A stretch of DNA of 64,000 nucleotides from DB1 sp049323655 (GCA_049323655.1 JBMONO010000050.1:62001-126000); one strand, 5' to 3'; counted from the stretch's first letter, positions 27,364 through 37,177 are shown. Numbers and translations are program-made. Notes: generated from the letters alone by a model not told the origin.

Positions 27364-29103
27364 ATGATGGAAGAACTCTACGCGTTCCGCTACGGCCCAT
27401 ACGGCAACACCGAGGCAATTGTCGTCCACCGGCCGGGACTTGCCCTCCAGTATTGCAACTTTATCAACAAAGGCACGGCGTTCAGCGAGGAGGAACGCCG
27501 CCGTCTCGGCCTGGACGGAACGCTGCCGCCCTCGCCACGCCCCCTTGCCATGCAGGTGGCCAACAGCCTGGAAAAGGTGCGCGACAAGGAAAGCGACATC
27601 GAGCGTTACATCTACATCCGCTCCCTCTACGACCGCAACGCCACCCTCGCCCATGCCCTGATCGCCAGCGACATCGAAAGGCTGATGGGTATCATCTACA
27701 CCCCCACCGTGGGCCTGGCCTGCCAGCGTTATTCCTCCATCTTTCGCACCGGCAGCGGCATTCATTTCTATCCGGGCAATATCGACCGGGCCGAGGAGAT
27801 CCTCCGCCGCTACGCCCACCAGCAGATCCGGGTGGCGGTGGTCACCGACAACCAGGGAATACTGGGCATCGGCGATCAGGGGGCGGGCGGCATTGCCATC
27901 TGTCTCGGCAAGCTGATGCTCTACACCCAGGGCGCGGGCATCGCCCCCTGGCACTGCCTGCCCATTTCTCTTGATGTCGGCACCGACAATCCAGCCCTGC
28001 TCGACGATCCCTTCTATCTCGGCTGGCGCCACCACCGCCTCACCGGCGACGACTATCTTCGTTTTGTCCAGCGTTTTGCCCGGGCCTTCCGCGCCGTCTT
28101 TCCCAATGCCCTCTGCCAGTGGGAGGACTTTTCCAAGCAGAACGCCTTTGCCATCCGCGACGCCTACCTCCATGACCTCATCTCCTTCAACGACGACATC
28201 CAGGGCACCGGGGCGGTGGCCCTGGCCGCCATTCTCTCAGCCATGCGCATCAAAAAGGAGAAGCTGGAGGAGCAGGTCTATCTCATTCACGGCGCCGGCG
28301 CCGGCGGGGTCGGCATTGCCGAACAGATCGAGATTGCGTTGAAGGAAAAGGGCTTGAGCGGTGAAGAGGCGAGAAGCCGCATCTTTACCCTGGACAGTCA
28401 CGGGCTGGTGACGACAAACCGCCCTCTGGAGCCCTACAAGGAAAAATTCGCCAAGGAGCCGGCCCGGCTGTCCTGGTTGCGCGAGGAGAAAGACGGAACC
28501 CTCCTCAACGTGGTGCGCCACGAAAAGGCGACGGTGCTGATCGGCACCTCGGCCCAGGGCGGCTGTTTCAGCGAAGAAGTGGTCCGGGCGGTCTGCGCCA
28601 ACACCCTGCGGCCGGTCATTCTGCCGCTCAGCAATCCAACGGCCAGAGCCGAGGCCCATCCAAAGGACATCTGCCGCTGGAGCGAGGCCCGGGCACTGGT
28701 CGCTACCGGCAGCCCCTTTCCGCCAGTGGCCGGGCAGAGTGAGACGCGGACGGTCTCCCAGTGCAACAATGTCTTTGTCTTTCCCGGGGTGGGGCTCGGC
28801 ATCCTTGCCGCCGGCGCCCGCGAGGTGCTGCCCTCCTTTTTCACTGCCGCCGCCCATGCGGTTTCGCATTGCGTCGATGATGCCGCCATGGCGCGGGGCG
28901 AACTGCTGCCACCGGTTGGAAAATTACGGGAGGTGAGCCAGCAGGTGGCGCTGGCGGTGGGGATGACCGCCATCCGGGCCAACGTTGGCCACCTTTGCGC
29001 CTTCAGTGAGTTCCAGCACGACAATGACCCGGCACGGCTGGCCGAGTTGATCGACCGGATGCGCTGGCAGCCGGTGTATCTGCCCATCGAGCGGCAATCT
29101 TAA
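27364..29103 (+). CDS. NAD-type malic enzyme (oxaloacetate-decarboxylating malate dehydrogenase)
   Basis: Converts malate to pyruvate, CO2 and NAD(P)H. The 579-aa length is that of the long SfcA/eukaryotic-type family. Motifs are YTPTVGLACQRYSSIFR, VVTDNQGILGIGDQGAGG with the catalytic Lys region at CLGKLMLY, and ISFNDDIQGTGAVALAA with acidic metal ligands. The nucleotide fold carries HGAGAGGVGIAEQIE and LSNPTARAEAHPKDIC. The second possible Rossmann discriminator does not let me choose NAD over NADP firmly. Two ATGs (27364, 27367) follow AGGAG. It could connect with the fumarate reductase at 58-62 kb through malate/fumarate metabolism, but the link is inference. It converges on pilY1. Confidence 0.92.
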   Translation: MMEELYAFRYGPYGNTEAIVVHRPGLALQYCNFINKGTAFSEEERRRLGLDGTLPPSPRPLAMQVANSLEKVRDKESDIERYIYIRSLYDRNATLAHALIASDIERLMGIIYTPTVGLACQRYSSIFRTGSGIHFYPGNIDRAEEILRRYAHQQIRVAVVTDNQGILGIGDQGAGGIAICLGKLMLYTQGAGIAPWHCLPISLDVGTDNPALLDDPFYLGWRHHRLTGDDYLRFVQRFARAFRAVFPNALCQWEDFSKQNAFAIRDAYLHDLISFNDDIQGTGAVALAAILSAMRIKKEKLEEQVYLIHGAGAGGVGIAEQIEIALKEKGLSGEEARSRIFTLDSHGLVTTNRPLEPYKEKFAKEPARLSWLREEKDGTLLNVVRHEKATVLIGTSAQGGCFSEEVVRAVCANTLRPVILPLSNPTARAEAHPKDICRWSEARALVATGSPFPPVAGQSETRTVSQCNNVFVFPGVGLGILAAGAREVLPSFFTAAAHAVSHCVDDAAMARGELLPPVGKLREVSQQVALAVGMTAIRANVGHLCAFSEFQHDNDPARLAELIDRMRWQPVYLPIERQS

Positions 29104-29137
29104 AAAAAAGCGCCGGGCATCAGGCATGCCCGGCGCT
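29102..29137 (-). terminator. Intrinsic terminator for the pilY1 operon
   Basis: The 12-bp perfect stem AGCGCCGGGCAT / ATGCCCGGCGCT has a 5-base loop. On the minus strand it is followed by eight T residues. It overlaps the malic enzyme stop codon; the plus-strand side lacks a T-run, so it mainly serves the minus-strand operon. Confidence 0.9.
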
Positions 29138-29162
29138 CATCAGAAAATCCCCCGAAAACCCG

Positions 29163-32100
29163 TCATCTCTCAAACCACGAGGTCTTGCCGCCACGCACCG
29201 ACTCAGCAGTATCGGCGGTCTGCCGGAAGATGTCACCGGTGGACATCTGGGTAAAGACGCTGACCGAGGTATCGCCGCTGCCGGCGCCGGAATGGATGGC
29301 AGGCGAGGTGGCAAGCCCGCGGCCCAGCTCGATAAAGGGCCGCGACATGTATTTCACCTCCCCGCCGACGACAATGGTCTCGGTGCCGAAAACGGTGGGC
29401 GAAGGGTAGGCAGTGCCGGTCTTGTAATAGAGACCGTAAAGGCGGCTGTAGCCCTCGCCGGAACAGGGATCGTCACTGGGCTGATAGACCGAGGTAAAGA
29501 GAATGCCGCCGAGCAGGGCCGACTGACCGAGGGCGCGGGTGGCAGGGGCAATACCGGCCGTCCCGGTGATGGGCGGCAGATCGACAAACCAGCCCTGCTT
29601 ATAATCATCGATCTCCTTCTCCAGATCGGAGAAGGTGGTGATCTGGGTGCCGGTTGCCGTTGACACCGGACCGTTTTCCAGCGTCTGCTCGTCATCGGCA
29701 TAGACGTTGATATCGGTTGCATCGATGAGATCCACGGCAAGATTGACGGCCAGGCCGGTGCCCTCATCCTTGATCCCGTAGAGGGTCTGGATGGCGGTGC
29801 TCGTTTTGTCGACCATGACGTAATAACGGCCGGTGCCGAAATAGACCCACTTGTTCTTTTGTTTATCAATGGTCACCGACGGCCGGCCGGTAATCGGCTG
29901 GTTGGTGAGGGCAAAGGTGGTCGGCGCAGTCCAGAAGGAAGGATTGGCGTTGCCCGCGAGATCCATCCGCATGAGGCGGCCTGATGTGGCGGTCGCATCG
30001 CCGGCCAGCCCGAAATACATGGTATCCGCCTGGTAATTGAGATCCCAGTCCACCACCACCGGACTGCCCACGAAGGAATTGGCCACGCCGGTGTCGCAGG
30101 TCATGATCCGCATGGCCGAGGCGCCGAGCGCCCCCACGGAGCAGCCGGCCGGCGCGAGCACCGTGCTGCCCGGATTGTGCAGTTCGTCTAGATCGAGGAT
30201 ATACAATCTGGCGTTGTTGGTGCTTGCCGCGGTGGCAAGCTGATTCGGGCCGGTGCCGAAGACGAGAAACCACTTGTTGATCAGATCCGCCGCATCCGCA
30301 TCGCCAAAGGCCATCACCGCCGGATAGACAAAGGTGAAACTGCCGTCGGGAATCTGGAACTCGGCGAGCAGGGAGGGCGGGTTTTCCGGATTGGTGATAT
30401 CAAAAATCAGGTAGGCGGATCGCATCGTTTTATCATTGGCCTGATGGGGCGGCCCAAAACCGTCGGCGCTGGTGTCAATGGTCATGGCCCCGCCGCCGAA
30501 TCCCATGCCGACCACCATCAGGGTGCCCCAGCCATTGGGATGATCGGCGTCGGCGGCAAAGATCTTCGCGTCAAAGATACGCGGTTTGCCGTCCATGTAA
30601 TAGACATGACTGTAATTGTTGTCCTTGAGCCACTTCAGGTGAGGCAGCAGATTCATCGGTGCATAGGCCCACAGTTCGCTGCCCAGGGGATGGGGGGTGG
30701 CGGCCAGGCCGGTGGCGCAGTTGAGGCCATCCACCTGGTAACTCACCTTGTTGACGCCGCCGTCGTTGACCACCCCGTAGAAGCCGCCGTTAAAGGCGTG
30801 CAGCAGGCCGTCATTGCCGCCGACATAGGCGACGATCCGCCGGTCCGCATACTGTTTACGGAACGACGTATAGCTGGTGTCGTAGTAGAGGAGATTGAAG
30901 GCCTCCTGCGGCGAGCCGACAATGGTGGGGGTGGAGTTGATGATGTCACCGAGCCGCATGACGCTGGGCGCCGCGTCGTCAATCTGGTATTTCACCGTTC
31001 GGGTTCGATAGCCGGGGATCTCGACCCCGCGGATGTAATTGACGATGTTGCGCGCCTCGTTTTCGGTGGCGACATCGAAAAATCCATAGCTGACCCCGGG
31101 AAACATGGTTTCCTCGAACTCGACGATCTCACCGTTGTCGATGTTGGCGTCAAGATCCTTGTCGATCCAGGTGACGATATGACGGCCGGTTTCGGCGCTG
31201 GCGCCATAGAGCCGGTTCGACCTGATCTCGGCGTCGGAGAGCCCGGGAAGATAAAGCGATTCGCGCGCGTTCCACAGGTAGCCGATCTCGTAGAGTTCCC
31301 TTTCAACGAACTGAAAATTGGAGAGCATCAGGCGATCATTGACCTGGATCCATTCCACCGCGGGCAGGGCGGACAGATTGATGATGCCGCTGTTGGCCAG
31401 GGTGATGGAAGAGGGACTCGTGCCTTCAATGCCGGTGGTCAGGTTGGCGACATTCCAGTCCGTATAGGTGCTGCCGGCGGCGCCGTGCATATTGAAGGTC
31501 GTCAGGCGGAAACGCTGGCAGCCGGCAAAGACGTCGTCATCAACCGTCAGGGTTTTCGCGCCGCTGTTGGCCAGGGTGACGCCATGGCTGACGGTGCTGA
31601 CCTGACCGGAGGAGAGGCATTCGATATCCCAGAAATCATAGGTCCTGTTGGCCTCGCCGTGCAGATCATAGGTGGACAGGGTGATCTCGTCACCCACCGC
31701 GATCCATTCGCCGGTCGGGTCAACGACGAAATCGAGCGATCCGCCATCGGCCAGGGTCAGAGATGAGAGAGAACGGCCGGACAGCAGGGAGGTGTGATCA
31801 ACGACCTGCCATTTGGCAAAGGCGTCGCCGGCCACTCCCTGCATGGTCCCGGCGGTGATTGCCAGGGTCACCGCCCCGGTCAGCGGATCGTAGGCGGTCA
31901 CCGTGCCGGTCATCGCATAAGGGGAGATTGTCATGACCCGATCGGTATAATCCGTCACCACCCCTTCCATGGAGTACGGGGCCAGCGTCACCGCGCCGGC
32001 GGCATAGGAGGTGACAACGCCTTCGAGATAGTAGGGGTCGAAGAGATCAGCGTCGTTGCTGGTATAGATCCGGGTTCGGGTCCGATCCTCCGTTTCATCG

Positions 32101-35100
32101 TAGAAGGTCTGGACAACCTGATCGATGAAATAGTTGTCCAACAGGCCATTGGGCGTGCATTCCCCGGCCGCGACATTATCGGTGGCGCGGCAATCCTGGC
32201 GGGTATAGCCGTATTTATCGAGCCAGAGGGCATGGACCGTGCCGATCCAGCTGGCCTGCCGGCCGTCAAGATCCTTTTTCAACGGCTCATAGTAGGCCTG
32301 GTAGAGAGCGCCCTCGCCGCGCACGTTGTTGGAGACCACCGCTGCGGCGGTGCCGGATGACGTCCTCTCCAGGATGGTGAGAAAGACCCGGTTCAAGGCC
32401 TCTTCAAGCTGCTGGGGATGGCTGGCGTAAAAATAATTATCGGGGATACCATCGGAACCGCTCTCCCAGGAGGCGTTGATCCGCCGGTCCCACTCCTCGG
32501 TGAGATCCGGGATATCGTTGTCATTCATGTCCTCGAAGCCGCCCCATTTCGCCGCGTACCAGAGAGGGTCCTCCAGCAGCCCGGCGACCGCGGAACCGAG
32601 GTTGTAGGTGCGGGAGGAGATGGCGCCGCCGTCCATCAGGCCGAAGCAGTTGACGCAGCCGGCAACGCCGGAGGGATCGTTGTAGTCGAAACCGTTGGTG
32701 CCGGAATGAATGTGCAGGCCATCCTGGGTGGTGCCGCTGATGACGTAACCGTGGCCGATGCTGTAGCCGAGGTTTTCCAGGGTGACGCCGGTGGTGACGG
32801 TGATCTGGGATGAGGTGATGGAATATTCGATGATGCCGCCGGCATCGAGATCGTAATCATTGCCCTGCAGGCTGTCCTCCCAGATGACGAGAAACTTGCC
32901 GCGGCCGACGCCGGCCACCTCGGTGTGCGGTTCGACGATCTTGAAATCAACCATGGTGCAGCCATAGTCGTTTTTGTTGTTGTCGATGCAGGCCGGCAGG
33001 ATCGTCACCTTCTGGCCCCCTCCCCCCGGCACCGGGATGTCGATCACCGGATTGCCGGCCGCCAGGCGGACCGCATAGGTATCCACCTTCTGCACCCCTT
33101 CGAGGTCACGATTGCCGGTCAGGGTTGCCGGTCGGATATCGTTGACATGGGCGTACCAGGAAAGCCCGGCGATACGAAAACCGCCGCGCAGATCAGGGCC
33201 GTCCGGACAGAGACCGCGGACATCGCCGAGATTGGTGATGGTCTTGGCCGTGCACTTGCGGTCCTTGCTCGCCCCGCTTTCCCCGACAAACCATTTTTTG
33301 TTCGGATCAACGGCATCAGGGTAGATGCCCTCGACCCGGCCGATGATCTCGGTCAGCTCCCGGGAATTGCGGGGCGCGTCGAGATCCTTGACAACGCCGA
33401 AACTGTTGGTATCAAGCTCGTCCTTGATCGTCGCCGGGTCCGAGGCAAAGACCGTGTCGGCGGAGATGATGCTGGAGTTGAAATTGACCACATTGAGGCG
33501 GGAGCAGTAGTTGTCGGTGGTGAGCGGATCGACCCAGACCCCGGTATTGTAGTTGATGCCCCCAATGAACTGGCCGTCGCCGGACTGAAACGCAAGAGGC
33601 GCATTCTCCCCGGCAAAGTAACGCAGGCCGCTGAGATAAATCTCGGCAAAGGGGTTGCCCCAGTTGTGGCATTCGCTGTCGCTGCCGTCACCAAAAAAAT
33701 TGATGTTCAGGGGGCATTTATCCCCTGGCGCGTTCGATCCGTATGTCCAGTCCTTGTACTTATAGCCGTAGATCCGGAGCAGACTCCAGGTGTTGATGAT
33801 GCCTTGCGACTTGACGGCATGGCCGATGGGACCGCCGGCGCTGGCAAAGACCCGTTTGAAGGTGCCGTCACCGATATGGATGTCGCTGCCCGGATCATGC
33901 CAGTCGTCCTGGTTGCCGAAATTGACATCCGTGCCGCCGTCGACATCGCCGTCACCGTTGCAGTCGCGGCCGAGATTGATCTCCCGGCACATGCCGTTCA
34001 TGTCGTCCGAATTAAAGATCTTCTGGACCATATCCCCGCCGGAACGCGCCTTGCCGTAAGTGCCTGCTATCATGCCAAAAAGGAGCTTGTCCTCATCGCC
34101 ATACACTTGCAAAAGACCGATGGGCTTGAAATTACCGTAGGGATACTGCTTGCACTTTTCCGTGCCCGTCGGCAGATCGAGGACACCGTTGCCGTCACTG
34201 TCCTTGCAGACCTGGACCCGCACCACATAATCGGCAAGCCCGAGGCTGACATCGGCCTTTTTCGGATTGTCCTGGGCCGCATAGACCCCGGAATAATAAG
34301 GGTTGTTATAGTTCTTGCCGTGCGCGGCGTTGGTCTCCTCTTCCTGCCACAGGCACTGGGTGACCTCGCCGGCGCTCCAGAAGGCGTAATTGCCCGAGGC
34401 CGCCCGGATCAACGGCGGCGCGGTCAGAACATTCTGGGAGTAATCATTGGCCGCGGTATAGGTGACGTTGCAGAGGGTGACGCCGGTCCGGGTTTTGTTG
34501 GTGATGTTCCAGCTCAGCGGCGAACCCCAGCCGCCGGTGCGGGTCACATTGACGGTGAGGGGATTGCCGTCGCTGCCGTCAAAAGCAGTCACCCATCCCT
34601 CCATGAAGTTGGCCGCGTTCATCTGGTCGACAAGGCGGACATAGTCGCCGATCTTGATCCAGCCGCCGGGCTGATTGGTGTTAAACGATTTCGCCCCGGT
34701 GCCGATGGCGACACTGGTGGCGCTTACCCCGGTCGGAGTGGTGGTGATGACGGTGAAGGGCACCAGATCATTGACATCGGCGCCGTCGTAATACTTGGCA
34801 AAGGCGTGGATATCGGGCGGGATGAAGGCGCGCTCCAATACCGTGTTGCTTGAGGTGTCGAGGCGGCGATGGCCGCCGAAGAGGATCTTACGGATGGTGT
34901 CGATCCGCGTCATCGCGGCCCAGTTGAGGAAATTGCCGCTCCAGTAGGCGTCGTTGGCGCCGTTACAGTATTTGTCGGCGGTGATCGCCACCGGCTCGAA
35001 GCGCTGGGCGCCGGCGTCGTAGTCATAGCATTTATGATTGTCGAAATAGCCGTAATAATCGACCGAATGCTTGTAGGTCGTCTCCGGCTGGCCGTCGCCG

Positions 35101-35339
35101 TCCAAATCCGAATAGTCGTTGTAAGCCTTGAAAAAAAGCTGGTGGTCGTTGGAGGCGTTGATCAGCACCTGCGGCTCGACCTGGGTTTCGACGAGGCTGA
35201 TCGGCGCGGCGGAAAACTCGGCCATGGTATGGGGCGAGACCGCGGCCAGGGCTTTCGGGGAGACGCCGAGCACGATGCCGCCGGCAAGAAGCAGCCGCCA
35301 CCAGGCGCGGCGGTATGTATCGAGAATCAATGGATTCAT
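29163..35339 (-). CDS. pilY1: PilY1/PilC-like type IV pilus tip adhesin, unusually long (2058 aa)
   Basis: Secreted pilus-associated protein promoting pilus assembly, surface sensing or adhesion. A signal-like N-terminus (about 1-33, LLLAGGIVLGVSPKALAA) precedes typical PilY1 segments: FFKAYNDYSDLDGDGQPETT, GNFLNWAAMTRIDTIRKILF and NEGRYFYASHPQQLEEALN-like YFYASHPQQLEEALNRVF. The C-terminal beta-propeller contains VAYVGGNDGLLHAFNGG, WAYAPMNLLPHL and VVGMGFGGGAMTID. A calcium-loop candidate, DKDLDANIDNGEIVEFE, stands near 1400. Most PilY1 proteins are 1000-1600 aa; the excess comes from inserted modules at about 208-280 and 1100-1345. The start has GGAGG five bases upstream. It is the last gene of pilV-pilX-pilY1 and ends at a strong terminator. 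No obvious VWA MIDAS motif was seen. Confidence 0.92.
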   Translation of the reverse strand: MNPLILDTYRRAWWRLLLAGGIVLGVSPKALAAVSPHTMAEFSAAPISLVETQVEPQVLINASNDHQLFFKAYNDYSDLDGDGQPETTYKHSVDYYGYFDNHKCYDYDAGAQRFEPVAITADKYCNGANDAYWSGNFLNWAAMTRIDTIRKILFGGHRRLDTSSNTVLERAFIPPDIHAFAKYYDGADVNDLVPFTVITTTPTGVSATSVAIGTGAKSFNTNQPGGWIKIGDYVRLVDQMNAANFMEGWVTAFDGSDGNPLTVNVTRTGGWGSPLSWNITNKTRTGVTLCNVTYTAANDYSQNVLTAPPLIRAASGNYAFWSAGEVTQCLWQEEETNAAHGKNYNNPYYSGVYAAQDNPKKADVSLGLADYVVRVQVCKDSDGNGVLDLPTGTEKCKQYPYGNFKPIGLLQVYGDEDKLLFGMIAGTYGKARSGGDMVQKIFNSDDMNGMCREINLGRDCNGDGDVDGGTDVNFGNQDDWHDPGSDIHIGDGTFKRVFASAGGPIGHAVKSQGIINTWSLLRIYGYKYKDWTYGSNAPGDKCPLNINFFGDGSDSECHNWGNPFAEIYLSGLRYFAGENAPLAFQSGDGQFIGGINYNTGVWVDPLTTDNYCSRLNVVNFNSSIISADTVFASDPATIKDELDTNSFGVVKDLDAPRNSRELTEIIGRVEGIYPDAVDPNKKWFVGESGASKDRKCTAKTITNLGDVRGLCPDGPDLRGGFRIAGLSWYAHVNDIRPATLTGNRDLEGVQKVDTYAVRLAAGNPVIDIPVPGGGGQKVTILPACIDNNKNDYGCTMVDFKIVEPHTEVAGVGRGKFLVIWEDSLQGNDYDLDAGGIIEYSITSSQITVTTGVTLENLGYSIGHGYVISGTTQDGLHIHSGTNGFDYNDPSGVAGCVNCFGLMDGGAISSRTYNLGSAVAGLLEDPLWYAAKWGGFEDMNDNDIPDLTEEWDRRINASWESGSDGIPDNYFYASHPQQLEEALNRVFLTILERTSSGTAAAVVSNNVRGEGALYQAYYEPLKKDLDGRQASWIGTVHALWLDKYGYTRQDCRATDNVAAGECTPNGLLDNYFIDQVVQTFYDETEDRTRTRIYTSNDADLFDPYYLEGVVTSYAAGAVTLAPYSMEGVVTDYTDRVMTISPYAMTGTVTAYDPLTGAVTLAITAGTMQGVAGDAFAKWQVVDHTSLLSGRSLSSLTLADGGSLDFVVDPTGEWIAVGDEITLSTYDLHGEANRTYDFWDIECLSSGQVSTVSHGVTLANSGAKTLTVDDDVFAGCQRFRLTTFNMHGAAGSTYTDWNVANLTTGIEGTSPSSITLANSGIINLSALPAVEWIQVNDRLMLSNFQFVERELYEIGYLWNARESLYLPGLSDAEIRSNRLYGASAETGRHIVTWIDKDLDANIDNGEIVEFEETMFPGVSYGFFDVATENEARNIVNYIRGVEIPGYRTRTVKYQIDDAAPSVMRLGDIINSTPTIVGSPQEAFNLLYYDTSYTSFRKQYADRRIVAYVGGNDGLLHAFNGGFYGVVNDGGVNKVSYQVDGLNCATGLAATPHPLGSELWAYAPMNLLPHLKWLKDNNYSHVYYMDGKPRIFDAKIFAADADHPNGWGTLMVVGMGFGGGAMTIDTSADGFGPPHQANDKTMRSAYLIFDITNPENPPSLLAEFQIPDGSFTFVYPAVMAFGDADAADLINKWFLVFGTGPNQLATAASTNNARLYILDLDELHNPGSTVLAPAGCSVGALGASAMRIMTCDTGVANSFVGSPVVVDWDLNYQADTMYFGLAGDATATSGRLMRMDLAGNANPSFWTAPTTFALTNQPITGRPSVTIDKQKNKWVYFGTGRYYVMVDKTSTAIQTLYGIKDEGTGLAVNLAVDLIDATDINVYADDEQTLENGPVSTATGTQITTFSDLEKEIDDYKQGWFVDLPPITGTAGIAPATRALGQSALLGGILFTSVYQPSDDPCSGEGYSRLYGLYYKTGTAYPSPTVFGTETIVVGGEVKYMSRPFIELGRGLATSPAIHSGAGSGDTSVSVFTQMSTGDIFRQTADTAESVRGGKTSWFER

Positions 35340-35352
35340 TGTGTCCTCCGCA

Positions 35353-35988
35353 TCAATCGTATTTACAATCAGACGAGCTGGCGCTCTTCATCAGATTCGT
35401 GTTCATGTTCCAGCCGATACCAATGATCGATTCACTGTTCACTGCCCCGCGATGCTGGGAATTGATCGTATAGAGCACCCTGGCGCCGCCACCCTTGCCC
35501 GGTCCCTCGTAGCCGACTACCTGACCGATGTCTTCTCCGGGAACACTTTCGGTCCGCCCAACCATCGTCATATTGGTGTGGGGATTGTTGTCCGCCATAT
35601 TACCGGGATAATAGACGGCATCACGAACAGGAGGAGGGCCATCCGACGGCAGCGGGGCCGCGCCGCCGGTCGGTTCGGCAAAGTTGAGATTGATGACCTC
35701 GACATTGCCGATCAACCGGCCGCCGTTGACTCCCGGCGGATTGGCGGCAAATCCCCCCATATTGACACACAGGGCGTTTTCAAAGGTGATGCGGGAAGCC
35801 AGCTCCGCGCCGCCATCGGCCTGATAAAAGGTCTCGCGATGAATCTTTTCGTTTGTGGCGATCTGGATCTCGATGGTCGAGGTGGTGGTTGCCGCAACGC
35901 CGATGATAACGAGAATGAGGAGAATGAGCAGGGAGGCGACGAGGACGAAACCTTTTTCATCGTGCCCTAAACTTTTTTTCTGGTTCAT
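35353..35988 (-). CDS. pilX: PilX-like minor pilin/pilus assembly protein
   Basis: A 211-aa membrane-anchored minor pilin. The N-terminus MNQKKSLGHDEKGFVLVASL matches the PilX_N pattern, with a G-F prepilin-peptidase-like site followed by a hydrophobic helix (LLILLILVIIGVAATTT) and TIEIQIATNEKIHRETFYQA. The position-5 glutamate of classical pilins is not at the usual place, as in other PilX proteins. The body is soluble with two cysteines (C94-region and near the C-terminus). The ATG has GGGGGA upstream. It lies 13 bases before pilY1 and 11 after pilV, so all three are one operon; PilX and PilY1 are expected to sit together at the pilus tip. Confidence 0.85.
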   Translation of the reverse strand: MNQKKSLGHDEKGFVLVASLLILLILVIIGVAATTTSTIEIQIATNEKIHRETFYQADGGAELASRITFENALCVNMGGFAANPPGVNGGRLIGNVEVINLNFAEPTGGAAPLPSDGPPPVRDAVYYPGNMADNNPHTNMTMVGRTESVPGEDIGQVVGYEGPGKGGGARVLYTINSQHRGAVNSESIIGIGWNMNTNLMKSASSSDCKYD

Positions 35989-35999
35989 CGTGTTCCCCC

Positions 36000-36443
36000 T
36001 CAGATGGCGTCGGCCTTCATATAGGTCATGGTCACTGTTTTCGTAATCCCCTTTTCCAGGGTGGTGGTAATGACGGTGACGGTTTTCACCCCAAGAAAGG
36101 GGGAATCATCCGAGACATTCCAGAAGATCGAATACCTGCCGTCCGGTGAAACAGCGCTGCCGTCGGCGTTGGCATCGACATCGGTCAGTCCGCCGTCGCC
36201 GTCGCCGTCATTATCTGTCAAGGCGGCATCGGTGTAATCAAGGGAGAGGAGGGATTCTATCCGGTCCGAGGCCCAGGAGGTCGATTCGGTCACCCGACTG
36301 GCCACGGCATTACCGCCGATGCTGGCAATCTGCATGGCATTGACCGACAAAATACCGATGGTGAAAATGACCACGGCGATCAGCACTTCAAGCAGGGTAA
36401 AACCGTGCTGGCCGTAACCAATGGGAACAGAATCAGATCGCAT
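36000..36443 (-). CDS. pilV: PilV-like minor prepilin
   Basis: A 147-aa type IV prepilin. The class III signal GQHGFTLLEVLIAVVIFTIG shows the G-F cleavage site with Glu at +5, followed by GILSVNAMQIASIGGNAVAS, which is the PilV consensus. A low-complexity Asp/Gly stretch (TDNDGDGDGGLTDVDANADG) may bind calcium. The start at 36443 has AAAGGA seven bases upstream; the longer frame to 36485 has no support. It is the first gene of pilV-pilX-pilY1, with a sigma-54-like promoter about 95 bases upstream. Genes for FimU/FimT and PilW, which commonly accompany these, are absent here. Confidence 0.88.
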   Translation of the reverse strand: MRSDSVPIGYGQHGFTLLEVLIAVVIFTIGILSVNAMQIASIGGNAVASRVTESTSWASDRIESLLSLDYTDAALTDNDGDGDGGLTDVDANADGSAVSPDGRYSIFWNVSDDSPFLGVKTVTVITTTLEKGITKTVTMTYMKADAI

Positions 36444-36536
36444 GGCAGTATCCTTTGGCGGCGATGACCGGCAGGAAACGGTCATTTCCCGTCATCATCA
36501 ATAGAATTGCGCAATACCAAAAATATTTTCAAGAGA

Positions 36537-36552
36537 AGCAAGATTTGCACCA
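36537..36552 (-). promoter_or_regulatory. Sigma-54-like promoter for the minor pilin operon
   Basis: On the minus strand TGGTGCAAATCTTGCT has GG and GC separated by exactly ten bases and a perfect TTGCT -12 block. The -24 block is only partly conserved. The predicted transcription start is about 80 bases before the pilV ATG. Pilus genes are often under RpoN with PilR-type activators. Confidence 0.55.
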
Positions 36553-36670
36553 GCGACTACCGCCGGTGCTCATCCGGCACAACACCACAGCCATACCACA
36601 TCGTAACACAAACAATATACATGGTTGGATGAGTCCTTGTCTATCAAAGAGAATTCCGCAAGACTGCATC

Positions 36671-37177
36671 TCACTCCCGGCCGTGGCGGCGCAGGAAGGG
36701 AATACGGTCGGCTTCCGGCAGGCGGGAAAGGCCCACCGCCGTCACCAGCCAGAACCGGTCAGGGGATTTTTCGATGCGCTCCCGCAGAGGATCGGACACC
36801 CAGTGGGAATCGTCGATCAGGTTATAAAAAGCGGAATCAACGCCAAAAAAGCCATCCAGCAGATGGGCTGCGGCATGGACGGTCTTGCTCAGATAGCCCT
36901 GGGGCATGGCGCTCCAGCGCTTGAGATCGGCAAAGCCTTCTTCGGCAAGCTCACCGAGCAATTTTGCCAGCAGCTCCCGGTTACGCTCGATATTGCGGGC
37001 CAGCAGGGCCGGAAACCCGGCATCCGTCGCCGAACAGCACTCCTCCTCCACCAGGACCACCTGATCATATCTGACCAGCACCGTGCTGGCAAAAAAATGG
37101 TTTACCTTGCCCACCGCGGCGAGCCGGTCCGGCCCGTCCACCAGAAAACAGTGAGTGTTCCTGAAGTCAGAATCCAT
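36671..37177 (-). CDS. Conserved-looking hypothetical protein, 168 aa
   Basis: I do not recognise a family. The soluble, acidic protein starts MDSDFRNTHCFLVDGPDRL; it includes VEEECCSATDAGFPALLARN and a histidine pair in SKTVHAAAHLLDGFFGVDSA, and ends FLRRHGRE. No signal peptide or membrane segment is seen. The ATG at 37177 has AGGTG upstream. It lies 15 bases after the antiporter stop on the same strand, so the two are probably co-transcribed, suggesting a role linked to that transporter or to stress response. The composition and codon pattern match the neighbours, supporting a real gene. Confidence 0.7.
   Translation of the reverse strand: MDSDFRNTHCFLVDGPDRLAAVGKVNHFFASTVLVRYDQVVLVEEECCSATDAGFPALLARNIERNRELLAKLLGELAEEGFADLKRWSAMPQGYLSKTVHAAAHLLDGFFGVDSAFYNLIDDSHWVSDPLRERIEKSPDRFWLVTAVGLSRLPEADRIPFLRRHGRE

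Noticed and set aside
32925..34853. 642-codon plus-strand open frame opposite pilY1
   Set aside because: It is an antisense frame produced by GC-rich codon usage. pilY1 on the other strand has clear family motifs throughout, and this frame has none.
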